Origin: Candidatus Methylomirabilota bacterium
GTDB taxonomy: Bacteria > Methylomirabilota > Methylomirabilia > Rokubacteriales > CSP1-6
Length of the DNA stretch: 64,000 nucleotides
Direction: 5' to 3'
Assembly: GCA_035709005.1 (NCBI GenBank)
Contig: DASTFB010000080.1
Location: forward strand, 1 to 64,000
Under the pieces are notes generated by a model. That model saw nothing but the letters and a program-made list of their open reading frames with translations. It searched no databases and was not told the origin of the DNA. The position numbers and the translations under genes were made by a program. This document shows positions 9,340-17,851 of this stretch, in pieces. The stretch's first letter is position 1, and every line of letters begins with the position of its first letter.

Positions 9340-10110
9340 TCAGCGCAGGTGCTCGACGCGGGCGCCGGGAGGCAGCGTCTGCCGGAAGCGCTCGGCGTCG
9401 ATGCCTCCGTCGAACACGGGGTCCCGGTAGCGCACCGAGCCCGTCAGGTACTCATTGGCGGCGCTCAGGTCGAAGCCGCGCAGCCGCCCATCGCCGTCGC
9501 GCAGGTAGGTGACCAGGGCCTCGTAGCGCCCTCCCGTGATCTCCAGGCGGCGGATCACCCCGCTCTGAAAGTCCATCCAGACGCGCTGCCGGTGATCGGT
9601 GCCGATGAGCTCGAGCGAGGGGCCGTGCTCGTCGGCCGGGAGCAGCGAGGCCACCCGGAGGTCCCTGGGCGGGACGGCGCGCGCGGCCAGGACGCCCACC
9701 AGGTCGTCGGGGCTGAAGGGTAGGCCGAGCAGGCGTGCGGCGGTGTCGGCGGTGGCCGGCCCGATCAGGGCACGGTGGTCGGCCGCGTTGTAGGCGACGA
9801 GCTGGCTGTCGTGGATGGTCATCACGAGCAGGGGTTGGCCGAAGGGGGACAGGGCCTCGAGCCTCAGCGAGGCCGGGGCCTTGGCCAGGACGATCGCGGT
9901 GAGGGCGTGCCGCTCCTTGCGACGCTGCAGGTGGATGTCGGCGACCGTTCGCAGATCCGAGAACTCCCGCCAACGCGCCGTCAGCAGATCGATGGCCCGG
10001 TGCACCTCCGGGTCGATGGGAGCCCGGAGCGGCGGCAGGGCCCGGGCACAGCCGGCGAGCAGGACGAGAGCGAGGACGAGGGCGCTACGGAGTTGCCTTC
10101 GAGGGCTCAC
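9340..10110 (-). CDS. LolB/DUF4292-like outer-membrane lipoprotein
   Basis: Predicted lipoprotein of about 256 aa. The N-terminus SPRRQLRSALVLALVLLAGC is a signal peptide ending in lipobox LLAGC. The mature part has the alternating beta-strand pattern of LolA/LolB-fold proteins (DLRTVADIHLQRR, LRLEALSPFGQPLLVMTI, LLGLPFSPDDLVGVL), which bind acyl chains or carry lipoproteins. The start used is GTG at 10110, inside the end of the TPR gene (26-bp overlap), because it gives a proper signal sequence. Coupling to the TPR gene suggests a joint envelope function. LolB itself or a DUF4292 relative are both possible. Confidence 0.75.
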   Translation of the reverse strand: MSPRRQLRSALVLALVLLAGCARALPPLRAPIDPEVHRAIDLLTARWREFSDLRTVADIHLQRRKERHALTAIVLAKAPASLRLEALSPFGQPLLVMTIHDSQLVAYNAADHRALIGPATADTAARLLGLPFSPDDLVGVLAARAVPPRDLRVASLLPADEHGPSLELIGTDHRQRVWMDFQSGVIRRLEITGGRYEALVTYLRDGDGRLRGFDLSAANEYLTGSVRYRDPVFDGGIDAERFRQTLPPGARVEHLR

Positions 10111-12280
10111 CCTTGAGTCGCCCCAGACGCTGCCGGAGCTCGTCCACCTTCTTCTTGATGCCGGCGGCGGTCGGGTCCAGCTGCAGTGACCGTTCCCACG
10201 CCGCCAGCGCATCGTCGTGCCGGCCGGCCTTGACGTAGGCGTCGCCCAGGTGATCGAAGATGACCGGGTCGGGTTCCTTGGTCTTCTGTACCGCGCGCTC
10301 GAGCTCGCGCAGCGCCTCGGCATAGCGACCTTGCTGGTAGTACGCCCAGCCCAGGCTGTCGATGAAGTAGCCGTTGTCGGGCTCCAGATCCAGGGCCTTG
10401 GTGATGAGCTCGACCGCCTCGTCGAGGTTCTCGCCGCGCTCGGCGTACATGTAGCCGACGTAGTTGTAGGCTTCGGCGTGCTTGGGGTCGATCGCGATCA
10501 CCCGGCGAAACGCCCCCACGGCCTCCTTGAAGCGCTGCTGCTTCTCGAGGACGACGCCCAGCTGGAAGTGCAGGTCCTTGCTCTTGTCGTCGAGGATGAG
10601 GCCTTCCTGCAGGATCTCGGCGGCGCGATCGTACTGCTTGTCCCGGAAATAGGCGCTGCCCAGGTACAGGAACAGCTCGGCCCGCTTGGGCTCCAGGTTC
10701 ACGGCCTCCCGCAGCACCGCGATGGCCTCGTCGTACCGCTTGGCGCGCCCATGCAGGAAGCCGAGCTGTACCCGGGCGTCGATCGAGCGGGGGTCGAGCC
10801 GGAGGATGCGCTCGAGCTCGGTCCTCGCGTCGTCGTCATGGCCGCCCTCCATCAGGCTGGCCGCGAGGAAGTAGCGCGCCCGGAGGTTGTTCGTTTCCAG
10901 CAACACCGCGCGCCGGAAGGCCTCGACAGCTTTGTCCCAGAGCTTCTGCTCGTAGTACACGGCTCCCAGCTTGGTCCACAGCCGGGCATCCCTGGGGGCG
11001 ACCTCGGTCAACGACTCGATCTCGCTCTGGGCTTCCGCGAACCGGCCCAGCCGGATCAGCAGATCGCCCAGCCGCTCGACGAAAGTCGGGTTGTCCGGAT
11101 TCGACTGGACCGCGTGCCGGTAGGCTGCGACTGCCTCGTCCGGCTGGCGCTTGGCCTCGTAGGCGTAGCCGAGGGCGGTCCAGGCGCCGTCGTGATCGGG
11201 GTCGAGCTCGACGGCCCGGGACAGACGGGTGATGGCCTCGTCGAGCTGATCGGTCTCGATGGCCAGGCGGCCCAGCAGAAAGTGCGCCTGGGCCAGACGC
11301 GGGTGCCGCTCGATGAGACGCTGCAGCACTTCTCGGGCCCGATCGTACGCCTTGCGCTCGACGTGGTAGCGGGCGAGGGTGAGATAGGGCTCCTGGGCCT
11401 CGGGGTTCAGCGCGATGACGCGTTCGAGCTCGGCCTCGGCCTCCGCATACCGGCGCTGTCCCCGGTGGAGCTCGGCCAGGGTCAGGTGACCCGCCGGGTC
11501 GTCGGGGGCGATCTCCACGGCCTTGCGGGCGGCGGCCAGGGCTTGCTCGGGCTCTTCGATGCGCGCCAGCCAATGGGCCAGCTCCCGCCACAGGAACGCG
11601 GAGCGCTCGTCGCGCTTGATCGCTTCCTGAATCGCCGCCACTGCTTCCTTGAAGCGGCCGGCCTGGGCGTGCAGCTGGGCGATCGAGTAGTGATAGTACG
11701 CCTCGGCGGCCGGGGTCAGCGGCTGCGCGGCCGCTTGACGCGGAGTCGGTCGCTCGAACTGGGTGGCGAGCTTCCCCATGTTGGCGCAGGCGGGAAGCGC
11801 GCCCGCGAGAGTGAGCACCGCCAGTAGCCCCCCCATCGAGGCCTGGCGTGCCCGGACCAGCAGCCGGCGGGCCGCCGAACGCGCCTGCTCGTCGGCGATC
11901 GTCGCCACGGCGGTGTCGATCTCCTGCGCCTCGTCCCGGCTGAGGGCCCGGCGTCGGGGCGGGCGCGCCGTGGGCGGCGTGACCGTCGCCGGCAGTGGGC
12001 CGAGGCTCACGCGCAGGCTCCGCACGTCGGAGAAGCGCGCGCTCAGGCGGGCGCTCAACTCCGGCGCGCGTAGCGTCAGTTCGTGGAGCCACGGGGAGTT
12101 GTCGGCCACGATCTCCAGGCAGCCGTTGACCAGCCGCCACGGGCGCGCATGCCGGGCTACTTCCCGGCCGGCGATCTCCGGCCAGGCTCGGCGCATCCGG
12201 TCGAGGGCCAGGGGCCCTTCGAGCTCGGGCATTGCGCTCGTCAGCAGGTCAGCGATGGGCCGCGGCCTGGTCGACTTCAC
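10085..12280 (-). CDS. DUF721 (DciA-like) domain continuous with a TPR lipoprotein
   Basis: One uninterrupted 731-codon frame holds two things normally encoded apart. Residues 1-100 (IADLLTSAMPELEGPLALDRM, WPEIAGREVARHARPW, NGCLEIVADNSPWLHEL) are a DUF721/DciA domain, a cytoplasmic helicase-loading family. At residue 149 a new methionine begins a lipoprotein signal (GGLLAVLTLAGALPAC), followed by about 14 tetratricopeptide repeats up to the C-terminus, the kind of scaffold found in the periplasm. The TPR part alone (10085-11836) is 583 aa. It is likely also initiated internally at 11836, because a lipoprotein signal cannot work from the middle of a protein, though no clear Shine-Dalgarno precedes it. 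The downstream lipoprotein gene overlaps the end. Confidence 0.8.
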   Translation of the reverse strand: MKSTRPRPIADLLTSAMPELEGPLALDRMRRAWPEIAGREVARHARPWRLVNGCLEIVADNSPWLHELTLRAPELSARLSARFSDVRSLRVSLGPLPATVTPPTARPPRRRALSRDEAQEIDTAVATIADEQARSAARRLLVRARQASMGGLLAVLTLAGALPACANMGKLATQFERPTPRQAAAQPLTPAAEAYYHYSIAQLHAQAGRFKEAVAAIQEAIKRDERSAFLWRELAHWLARIEEPEQALAAARKAVEIAPDDPAGHLTLAELHRGQRRYAEAEAELERVIALNPEAQEPYLTLARYHVERKAYDRAREVLQRLIERHPRLAQAHFLLGRLAIETDQLDEAITRLSRAVELDPDHDGAWTALGYAYEAKRQPDEAVAAYRHAVQSNPDNPTFVERLGDLLIRLGRFAEAQSEIESLTEVAPRDARLWTKLGAVYYEQKLWDKAVEAFRRAVLLETNNLRARYFLAASLMEGGHDDDARTELERILRLDPRSIDARVQLGFLHGRAKRYDEAIAVLREAVNLEPKRAELFLYLGSAYFRDKQYDRAAEILQEGLILDDKSKDLHFQLGVVLEKQQRFKEAVGAFRRVIAIDPKHAEAYNYVGYMYAERGENLDEAVELITKALDLEPDNGYFIDSLGWAYYQQGRYAEALRELERAVQKTKEPDPVIFDHLGDAYVKAGRHDDALAAWERSLQLDPTAAGIKKKVDELRQRLGRLKGEPSKATP

Positions 12281-12343
12281 CGGTCGTTATCATACCCCCG
12301 CCTTCGAGGGCCAGACCAGGATCTTGGGCTCTGTGCCGTCGAA

Positions 12344-12372
12344 TTGACTCGCCTCGGACCGGCCTTTATAGT
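12344..12372 (+). promoter_or_regulatory. Sigma-70 promoter for the rlmD-like gene
   Basis: TTGACT (12344-12349), a 17-bp spacer and TATAGT (12367-12372). Transcription should begin near 12379, which favours the ATG at 12402 over the GTG at 12390 as the start codon. Confidence 0.65.
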
Positions 12373-12401
12373 GACCCCGCATTAATTAAGTGGCCTCGGA
12401 C

Positions 12402-13769
12402 ATGGTAAAACCGCGCCGCGGAGACGTGATCGATCTGGCCATCGACGATCTCGCCTTCGGCGGGGAGGCGGTCGGTCGGGTCAACGGCTACGTGGTCTTC
12501 GTCCGTAACGCCGTGCCGGGTGACCGGCTCCGGGTGCGCATCACCGAGACCCGCGCCCGCTATGCGCGAGGCCAGGTCGAGGCCGTGGTAGAAGCGTCCC
12601 CCCACCGGGTCGAGCCGCCCTGTCCCTACTTCGGTCGGTGCGGAGGCTGCCGGCTCCAGCACATCGCTTACCCGTCCCAGCTCGCCTTCAAGGAGAAGCA
12701 GGTCCACGACTGTCTGACCCGCCTGGGCGCCGCGGGTCGCTTCGAGCTGCGCCCGATCCTGCCCGCTCCGGAGGCGTATGCCTATCGCAACAAGATGGAA
12801 TTCACGGTGGCGCCGGGCGGCGCCGGACCGGTGATCGGGCTTCACGAGGCCGACCGATATGACGTGGTGCTGGACATCGAGCGGTGCCTGCTGCAGTCCG
12901 AGACCATGAACGCGCTTCTGGACGAGGTCCGCGCCCAGGTGCGCGCCCGCGGCCTCAGCGTCTGGGAGCAAGCGTCCGAGCGTGGTCTGCTGCGCTACGT
13001 GACGCTGCGCGAGGGCCGCCACACCGCGGACGCCATGGTCAACCTCGTGGCCGGGGCACCCGATGTCGAGCAGTTGGGGCCGGTGGCCGAGGGGTTGAAG
13101 GCCCGGGTGCCGTCCACGACCAGCGTCGTCTTGAACGTGAACGCCAAGAAGGCCGCGGTGGCCATCGGCACCGAGGAGCATGTCCTGCTCGGGCGGGACC
13201 ACATCACGGAGTCCCTGGCCGGGCTGACGTTCCAGGTATCGGCGAGCTCGTTCTTTCAGACCAACACGGTGCAGGCCGAGCGGCTGTTCGCGCTCGTGGC
13301 CGAGGCCTGCGCGCTAGGCGGCGGGGAGACGGTGGTGGACCTCTACTCGGGCACCGGGGCCATCAGCCTGCTGCTGGCCCGGCGCTGCCGCCACATCTAC
13401 GGCATCGAGGTTTCGGCGGCGGCCGTGGCCGACGCCGTGAGGAATGCCCACGCCAACGGCATCGCGAACGCGACGTTCCTGGCCGGCGAGGTGCGCCACG
13501 CGCTGCCCACGCTGCTGGGCGAGGGAGTCCGCGCGGATGTCGCCGTGGCCGACCCCCCCCGCGCCGGCTTCCACCCCAAGGCGCTGACCGCCCTGGTCAC
13601 GCTGGCGCCCGCGCGCATCGTCTATGTCTCCTGTAATCCCGCCACGCTGGCTCGCGACGTCGGTGATCTCCTCCGTCACGGCTACCGGCTGCAGTGGGTG
13701 CAGCCGGTGGATATGTTCCCGCAGACGCCCCACATCGAGGCCGTCGCCCGTCTCGACCGGCCGGCCTGA
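12402..13769 (+). CDS. rlmD: 23S rRNA (uracil-5-)-methyltransferase, RlmD/RumA type
   Basis: SAM-dependent methyltransferase that makes 5-methyluridine in 23S rRNA (or tRNA in some paralogues). The 455-aa product has an N-terminal TRAM domain (KPRRGDVIDLAIDDLAFGGEAV written from residue 3), a 4Fe-4S site (CPYFGRCGGC plus a later ERCLL), the QTNTVQAE motif, the SAM motif VVDLYSGTGAISLLLA and the catalytic VSCNPATLARD near residue 412. RlmC, RlmD and TrmA paralogues cannot be told apart from sequence alone; the iron-sulfur cysteines favour RlmC/RlmD. A GTG at 12390 is an alternative start. Its 3' half overlaps the opposite-strand VanZ frame. Confidence 0.9.
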   Translation: MVKPRRGDVIDLAIDDLAFGGEAVGRVNGYVVFVRNAVPGDRLRVRITETRARYARGQVEAVVEASPHRVEPPCPYFGRCGGCRLQHIAYPSQLAFKEKQVHDCLTRLGAAGRFELRPILPAPEAYAYRNKMEFTVAPGGAGPVIGLHEADRYDVVLDIERCLLQSETMNALLDEVRAQVRARGLSVWEQASERGLLRYVTLREGRHTADAMVNLVAGAPDVEQLGPVAEGLKARVPSTTSVVLNVNAKKAAVAIGTEEHVLLGRDHITESLAGLTFQVSASSFFQTNTVQAERLFALVAEACALGGGETVVDLYSGTGAISLLLARRCRHIYGIEVSAAAVADAVRNAHANGIANATFLAGEVRHALPTLLGEGVRADVAVADPPRAGFHPKALTALVTLAPARIVYVSCNPATLARDVGDLLRHGYRLQWVQPVDMFPQTPHIEAVARLDRPA

Positions 13770-14243
13770 GCCGGGAGCGCCGCCGAGGGCGAGCCACAGC
13801 ACCACGGCCGTCGCCACGTGGGCGGCCCGCGGCCGGGCCGCCAGGGCGACGAGCACGGCGGCCAGCGCGCCGGCCCCGTCGAGGGCGACGTCGCCCAGGC
13901 TCGCCGTGCGGGTGAACACCACGGTCTGGTGGACCTCGTCGAGGCACGCCCAGCCCAGGCCGGTGGCCAGGGCCGTCCACGCGGCGGTACGGGGGGACCA
14001 TCGAGCTCCCACCGTCAGAGCGCGGAACCACAGGAACGTCAGGATGGCGTACTCGGCGACGTGGGCTCCCTTGCGGGCGAGCCCGTGCAGGACGTCGAGC
14101 TCCGGGGGGCTGGCCCACGGCACGAGCCACCGCAGCAGCGGAAGGAGCATCCGACCGGAGTATTCCACGCTGCCGGCGTCGGTCGAGAGGAGGAAGACCA
14201 CTCCCATCCAGACGAGAGGTGGCAGCCAGTGAACCGGTCTCAT
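13314..14243 (-). CDS. VanZ-like membrane protein with antisense extension
   Basis: The first 155 residues form a VanZ-like protein: four hydrophobic helices with HGLARKGAHVAEYAILTFLW and CLDEVHQTVVFTRTASLGDV, the conserved glutamate/histidine patches of the family, whose biochemical role is unclear outside teicoplanin resistance. No stop codon occurs at the expected end (about 13780). The frame runs another 455 bases antisense to the 3' half of rlmD, adding about 150 low-complexity residues with no recognisable domain. The true C-terminus may be shortened by processing, or the tail may be tolerated. It is divergent from mrfA. Confidence 0.65.
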   Translation of the reverse strand: MRPVHWLPPLVWMGVVFLLSTDAGSVEYSGRMLLPLLRWLVPWASPPELDVLHGLARKGAHVAEYAILTFLWFRALTVGARWSPRTAAWTALATGLGWACLDEVHQTVVFTRTASLGDVALDGAGALAAVLVALAARPRAAHVATAVVLWLALGGAPGSGRPVETGDGLDVGRLREHIHRLHPLQPVAVTEEITDVASQRGGITGDIDDARGRQRDQGGQRLGVEAGAGGVGHGDIRADSLAQQRGQRVAHLAGQERRVRDAVGVGIPHGVGHGRRRNLDAVDVAAAPGQQQADGPGARVEVHHRLPAA

Positions 14244-14279
14244 GCGTTCAGTCTACCGTGGGCGTGGTAGAGTGACGCG

Positions 14280-16625
14280 ATGCTCGGCGAGATCCTCGAC
14301 GATCTCTTGACGTCGCCGTCGACCGGGCCGTGCATCACGACGTTCCGTCACTTCCCCTCGCGACCCGCCGTCCTCGTCCCCTTTCCCTCGTCGCTCGATC
14401 CGCGGGTCGCCGAGGCGCTGCGGGACCGCGGGATCACCGAGCTCTATTCGCACCAGGCGCGCGCCTGGGATCTGGTGGCGAAGGGCGAGCACGTCGTGGT
14501 CGTGACCCCGACCGCTTCCGGCAAGACGCTCTGCTACAACCTGCCGGTGCTGCAGACGCTGCTGGCCCAGCCCGACGCCCGCGTGCTCTACCTCTTCCCC
14601 ACCAAGGCGCTGGCGCAGGACCAGCTGGCCGAGCTCGAGGAGCTGGCCCGTAGCCTGCCCGAGCTCCGGATGTTCACGTACGACGGCGACACGCCGCAGG
14701 ACGCCCGGCGCGCCGTGCGCGCGCGCGCCAATCTGGTCTTGACCAACCCCGACATGCTGCATTCGGGAATCTTGCCCCATCACACGAAGTGGGCCATCCT
14801 CTTCCAGAATCTGCGGTTCGTCGTCATCGACGAGCTCCACGCCTATCGGGGCGTGTTCGGCAGCCACGTGGCGAACGTCATCCGGCGGCTCAAGCGCCTG
14901 TGCCGCCATTACGGATCCACGCCCCAGTTCGTCATGGCCTCGGCTACGATCGCCAATCCGCGCGAGCTGGCCGAGCGGCTCACTGGCGAGGCCGTAGCGG
15001 AGGTCTCCGAGAACGGGGCGCCCCGTGGCGACAAGCTCTTCCTCTGCTACAACCCGCCGGTGGTGAACGCGGAGCTCGGCATTCGCGCGCCCTACCTGGG
15101 CGAGGCGGCCCGGCTGGCGGTTCGGTTCCTCAGGGAGCGGATTCCGACCATCGTCTTCGCGCAAAGCCGCCTGGCCACCGAGGTCATGCTCGGGGCGATC
15201 AAGACCGGCGTGGCCGACCGGACGGGCGATGCCGGCATCGTCCGTGGCTACCGGGGCGGCTACCTGCCCGGCCGACGCCGGGCGGTCGAGCAAGGCCTGC
15301 GCGCGGGCGAGGTGCTGGGCGTCGTCTCCACCAACGCCCTGGAGCTGGGGGTGGACATCGGCCATCTCGACGTGGCCGTCCTGGCCGGGTACCCGGGCAC
15401 CATCGCCTCACTCTGGCAGCAGGCGGGACGCGCCGGCCGCCGGGCTGGCTCTTCGGCGGCGGTCTTCGTGGCGACCAGCGCCCCGCTCGACCAGTTCATG
15501 GTCGCCCACCCCGATTACCTGTTCGGCACACCGCCGGAGCATGCCCGGGTCAATGCCGACAACCCGTTCATTCTGGTCAACCACCTCAAGTGCGCGGCCT
15601 TCGAGCTGCCCTTCGGCGGCGACGAGCGGTTCGGCGAGCTGGACGTGCGTCGCTACCTCGCCGCCCTGGAGGACGAAGGAGTCCTGCACCAGGCGGGCGG
15701 GCGCTGGCACTGGGCATCCGAGACGTACCCGGCCGACCACATCTCGCTCCGCACCGTGACCAGCGACAACTTCGTGGTGATCGACACCACGGCGCGGGAC
15801 GACAAGCAGACGAAGCGGCGGCAGATCATCGCCGAGGTCGACTGGGGCAGCGCCTTCGCCACCATCCACGCCAAGGCCATCTACCTGGTGGAGAGCGAGC
15901 CCTACGAGGTGCAGGAGCTGCACTACCGCGAGGACGAAGAGAAGGTCGCCTACGTCAAGCGGGTCCACGTCGACTACTTCACGGACGCGATCAGCGCCAG
16001 GGGCGTGTGGATTCTCCGCCGCCTGGCCGATCGCGAGCACCCCGCCTACGTCGCCGAGCAGGGGGAGGTGCTGGTGGCCGAGAAGGTGGTCGGCTTCAAG
16101 AAGATCAAGATGGGGACGCTGGAGAACGTGGGATCCGGCGAGGTGGAGTTGCCCCAGCAGGAGAAGCAGACCACGAGCGCCTGGATCACCCTGCCCGAGG
16201 AGACGCTGGCCCGGGTCAGCGCCTCGCGCGAGGAGCTGATCGACGGCTTGCGGGCCGTCACCTACCTGTTGCACCACCTGGCCCCCATCTTCCTGCTCTG
16301 CGACATCCGCGACCTCGGCTCGTGGCTGGGCGACACCACGCCGGCCGAGACGGGCGCGGTGGCCACGCGCGAGAGCACCAAGCGGCGGCTCCTGGGCGCC
16401 GAGCGCTTCCAGCCCACCATCTACCTCTACGACGCCCACGCCGGTGGCATCGGTTTGGCCGAGCGGGTGTTCGACGTTCTGCCCATGCTCCTGCAGCGAG
16501 GGCTCGACATCCTTCAGGCCTGCCCCTGCCGCTGGGGCTGCCCTTCCTGTGTCGGTCCGGTCAACGAGGTGGGGCGCCGGGCCAAGGTGACGGCGGCGGC
16601 GCTGCTCGGTGAGCTCACTCGCTGA
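14280..16625 (+). CDS. mrfA: MrfA/YprA-type DEAD/DEAH-box DNA helicase
   Basis: Superfamily 2 helicase of 781 aa. The N-terminal half has Q-motif-like YSHQARAWDL, Walker A TPTASGKT (about residue 80), the DExH box VIDELHAYRG and motif III ASATIAN. The second RecA domain carries STNALELGVDIG and QQAGRAGRR. The C-terminal DUF1998 region ends with the four-cysteine motif CPCRWGCPSC. This is the layout of Bacillus subtilis MrfA, which repairs mitomycin C damage together with the nuclease MrfB. The next gene, overlapping by 17 bp, is an MrfB-like exonuclease, supporting the assignment. Confidence 0.88.
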   Translation: MLGEILDDLLTSPSTGPCITTFRHFPSRPAVLVPFPSSLDPRVAEALRDRGITELYSHQARAWDLVAKGEHVVVVTPTASGKTLCYNLPVLQTLLAQPDARVLYLFPTKALAQDQLAELEELARSLPELRMFTYDGDTPQDARRAVRARANLVLTNPDMLHSGILPHHTKWAILFQNLRFVVIDELHAYRGVFGSHVANVIRRLKRLCRHYGSTPQFVMASATIANPRELAERLTGEAVAEVSENGAPRGDKLFLCYNPPVVNAELGIRAPYLGEAARLAVRFLRERIPTIVFAQSRLATEVMLGAIKTGVADRTGDAGIVRGYRGGYLPGRRRAVEQGLRAGEVLGVVSTNALELGVDIGHLDVAVLAGYPGTIASLWQQAGRAGRRAGSSAAVFVATSAPLDQFMVAHPDYLFGTPPEHARVNADNPFILVNHLKCAAFELPFGGDERFGELDVRRYLAALEDEGVLHQAGGRWHWASETYPADHISLRTVTSDNFVVIDTTARDDKQTKRRQIIAEVDWGSAFATIHAKAIYLVESEPYEVQELHYREDEEKVAYVKRVHVDYFTDAISARGVWILRRLADREHPAYVAEQGEVLVAEKVVGFKKIKMGTLENVGSGEVELPQQEKQTTSAWITLPEETLARVSASREELIDGLRAVTYLLHHLAPIFLLCDIRDLGSWLGDTTPAETGAVATRESTKRRLLGAERFQPTIYLYDAHAGGIGLAERVFDVLPMLLQRGLDILQACPCRWGCPSCVGPVNEVGRRAKVTAAALLGELTR

Positions 16626-17841
16626 AGCTTCCGGCCGGGCGGGCCTCGACGAGCTCCGCCGGATCATCCGGCGGATCGAAGCCTCCCGGCCCTTGCGGGC
16701 CACGCCCGAGCCCCTCGAGCACGTCGTGGGCGGCGAGCTGGTCGACACTCCGGCCGGACGGCTGGTCACGGTCCGGCGAGAGTTCCCGCTCACGCATCAC
16801 CACGGGCGGTGGGCCCTGGCTCACGCGCTGGAGGCCTCGCCGGTCGTCCTGCGCCTGATCGGTCGAGCCGAGGAGGCGCCGGCCCAGGCCCGCAACCTGC
16901 TATTCCTCGATACGGAGACGACGGGGCTCGCCGGGGGCACCGGGACCTACGCGTTCCTGGTGGGCGTGGGCTATGAGGAGGCGGACCGGTTCATCGTCGT
17001 GCAGTTTTTCATGCGCGACTTCGACGAGGAGCCGGCCCTGCTGACCGCCCTGGAACCGCTGCTCCAGCGCGCCAGCGGCATCGTGACGTACAACGGCAGC
17101 GGTTTCGACGTGCCGCTGCTGGAAACACGCTTCGTGATGGCCCGGCGACGGTGGCCGGCGACGCTGGGCCACCTGGATCTTCTGCGCCCGTGCCGACGGG
17201 TGTGGGCGCCGCGGCTGGCCGACTGCCGGCTCCACACGCTCGAGCGCGAGGTGCTGGGTCTCGTCCGCGAGGACGACGTCCCCGGGGCCCTCATCCCCAC
17301 CCTTTACTTCGAGTTCCTCAAATCCCGCCGCGCCGCGCCGCTGGCCCGGGTGTTCTCGCACAACCGGGCCGACATCCTGTCGCTGGCCGGACTGCTCGGC
17401 TGGTTCACCCGGGCCCTGGCCGATGATCCCGGTCTCGACGCGCGGCCGGAAGAGCTGGCCGGGCTGGGCCGGCTGTGGGAGCGGCAGGACCGGGAGCGGA
17501 GCGCCGGATACTATCGCGCCGCGCTGGATGCCGGCCTGGACGGCCCGCAGGCGCGCTGGGTGCGCCTGCGTCTGGCGCTGTGGGAGAAGCGCCTGGCCCG
17601 CTGGGATGCGGCCTGCGCGCTCTGGAAGGCGGTGGCCGGCGCCGACCGGTTCGATCCGGAGCCCTGGCAGGAGCTGGCCAAGTACCACGAGCACCGGCGC
17701 CGTGACTTTGCGACCGCCCGGCGTGTGGTGCTGGAGGCGCTCGACCAGGCCCGGCGGGCCTGCGCCGCGCCGGCGCTCATCCAGGACCTCATGCACCGGC
17801 TGAGCCGCCTGGAGCGGCGGCTCGGCGCCGTGGAGGCCTGA
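16609..17841 (+). CDS. mrfB: MrfB/YprB-like ribonuclease H-fold exonuclease
   Basis: Predicted metal-dependent 3'-5' exonuclease of 410 aa. The RNase H-like (DEDD) fold shows LFLDTETTGLAGG (about residues 97-109), VTYNGSGFDVPLLETR and a late HNRADILSLAGLL, supplying the acidic catalytic residues. The C-terminal 130 residues are helical, with TPR-like pairs (ERSAGYYRAALDAG, RWDAACALWKAV). The GTG start lies inside the end of mrfA, so the two should be translated together and act in one repair pathway. It ends 10 bp from the convergent ABC ATPase gene. Confidence 0.85.
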   Translation: MSSLAEASGRAGLDELRRIIRRIEASRPLRATPEPLEHVVGGELVDTPAGRLVTVRREFPLTHHHGRWALAHALEASPVVLRLIGRAEEAPAQARNLLFLDTETTGLAGGTGTYAFLVGVGYEEADRFIVVQFFMRDFDEEPALLTALEPLLQRASGIVTYNGSGFDVPLLETRFVMARRRWPATLGHLDLLRPCRRVWAPRLADCRLHTLEREVLGLVREDDVPGALIPTLYFEFLKSRRAAPLARVFSHNRADILSLAGLLGWFTRALADDPGLDARPEELAGLGRLWERQDRERSAGYYRAALDAGLDGPQARWVRLRLALWEKRLARWDAACALWKAVAGADRFDPEPWQELAKYHEHRRRDFATARRVVLEALDQARRACAAPALIQDLMHRLSRLERRLGAVEA

Positions 17842-17851
17842 GCCCACCGGG

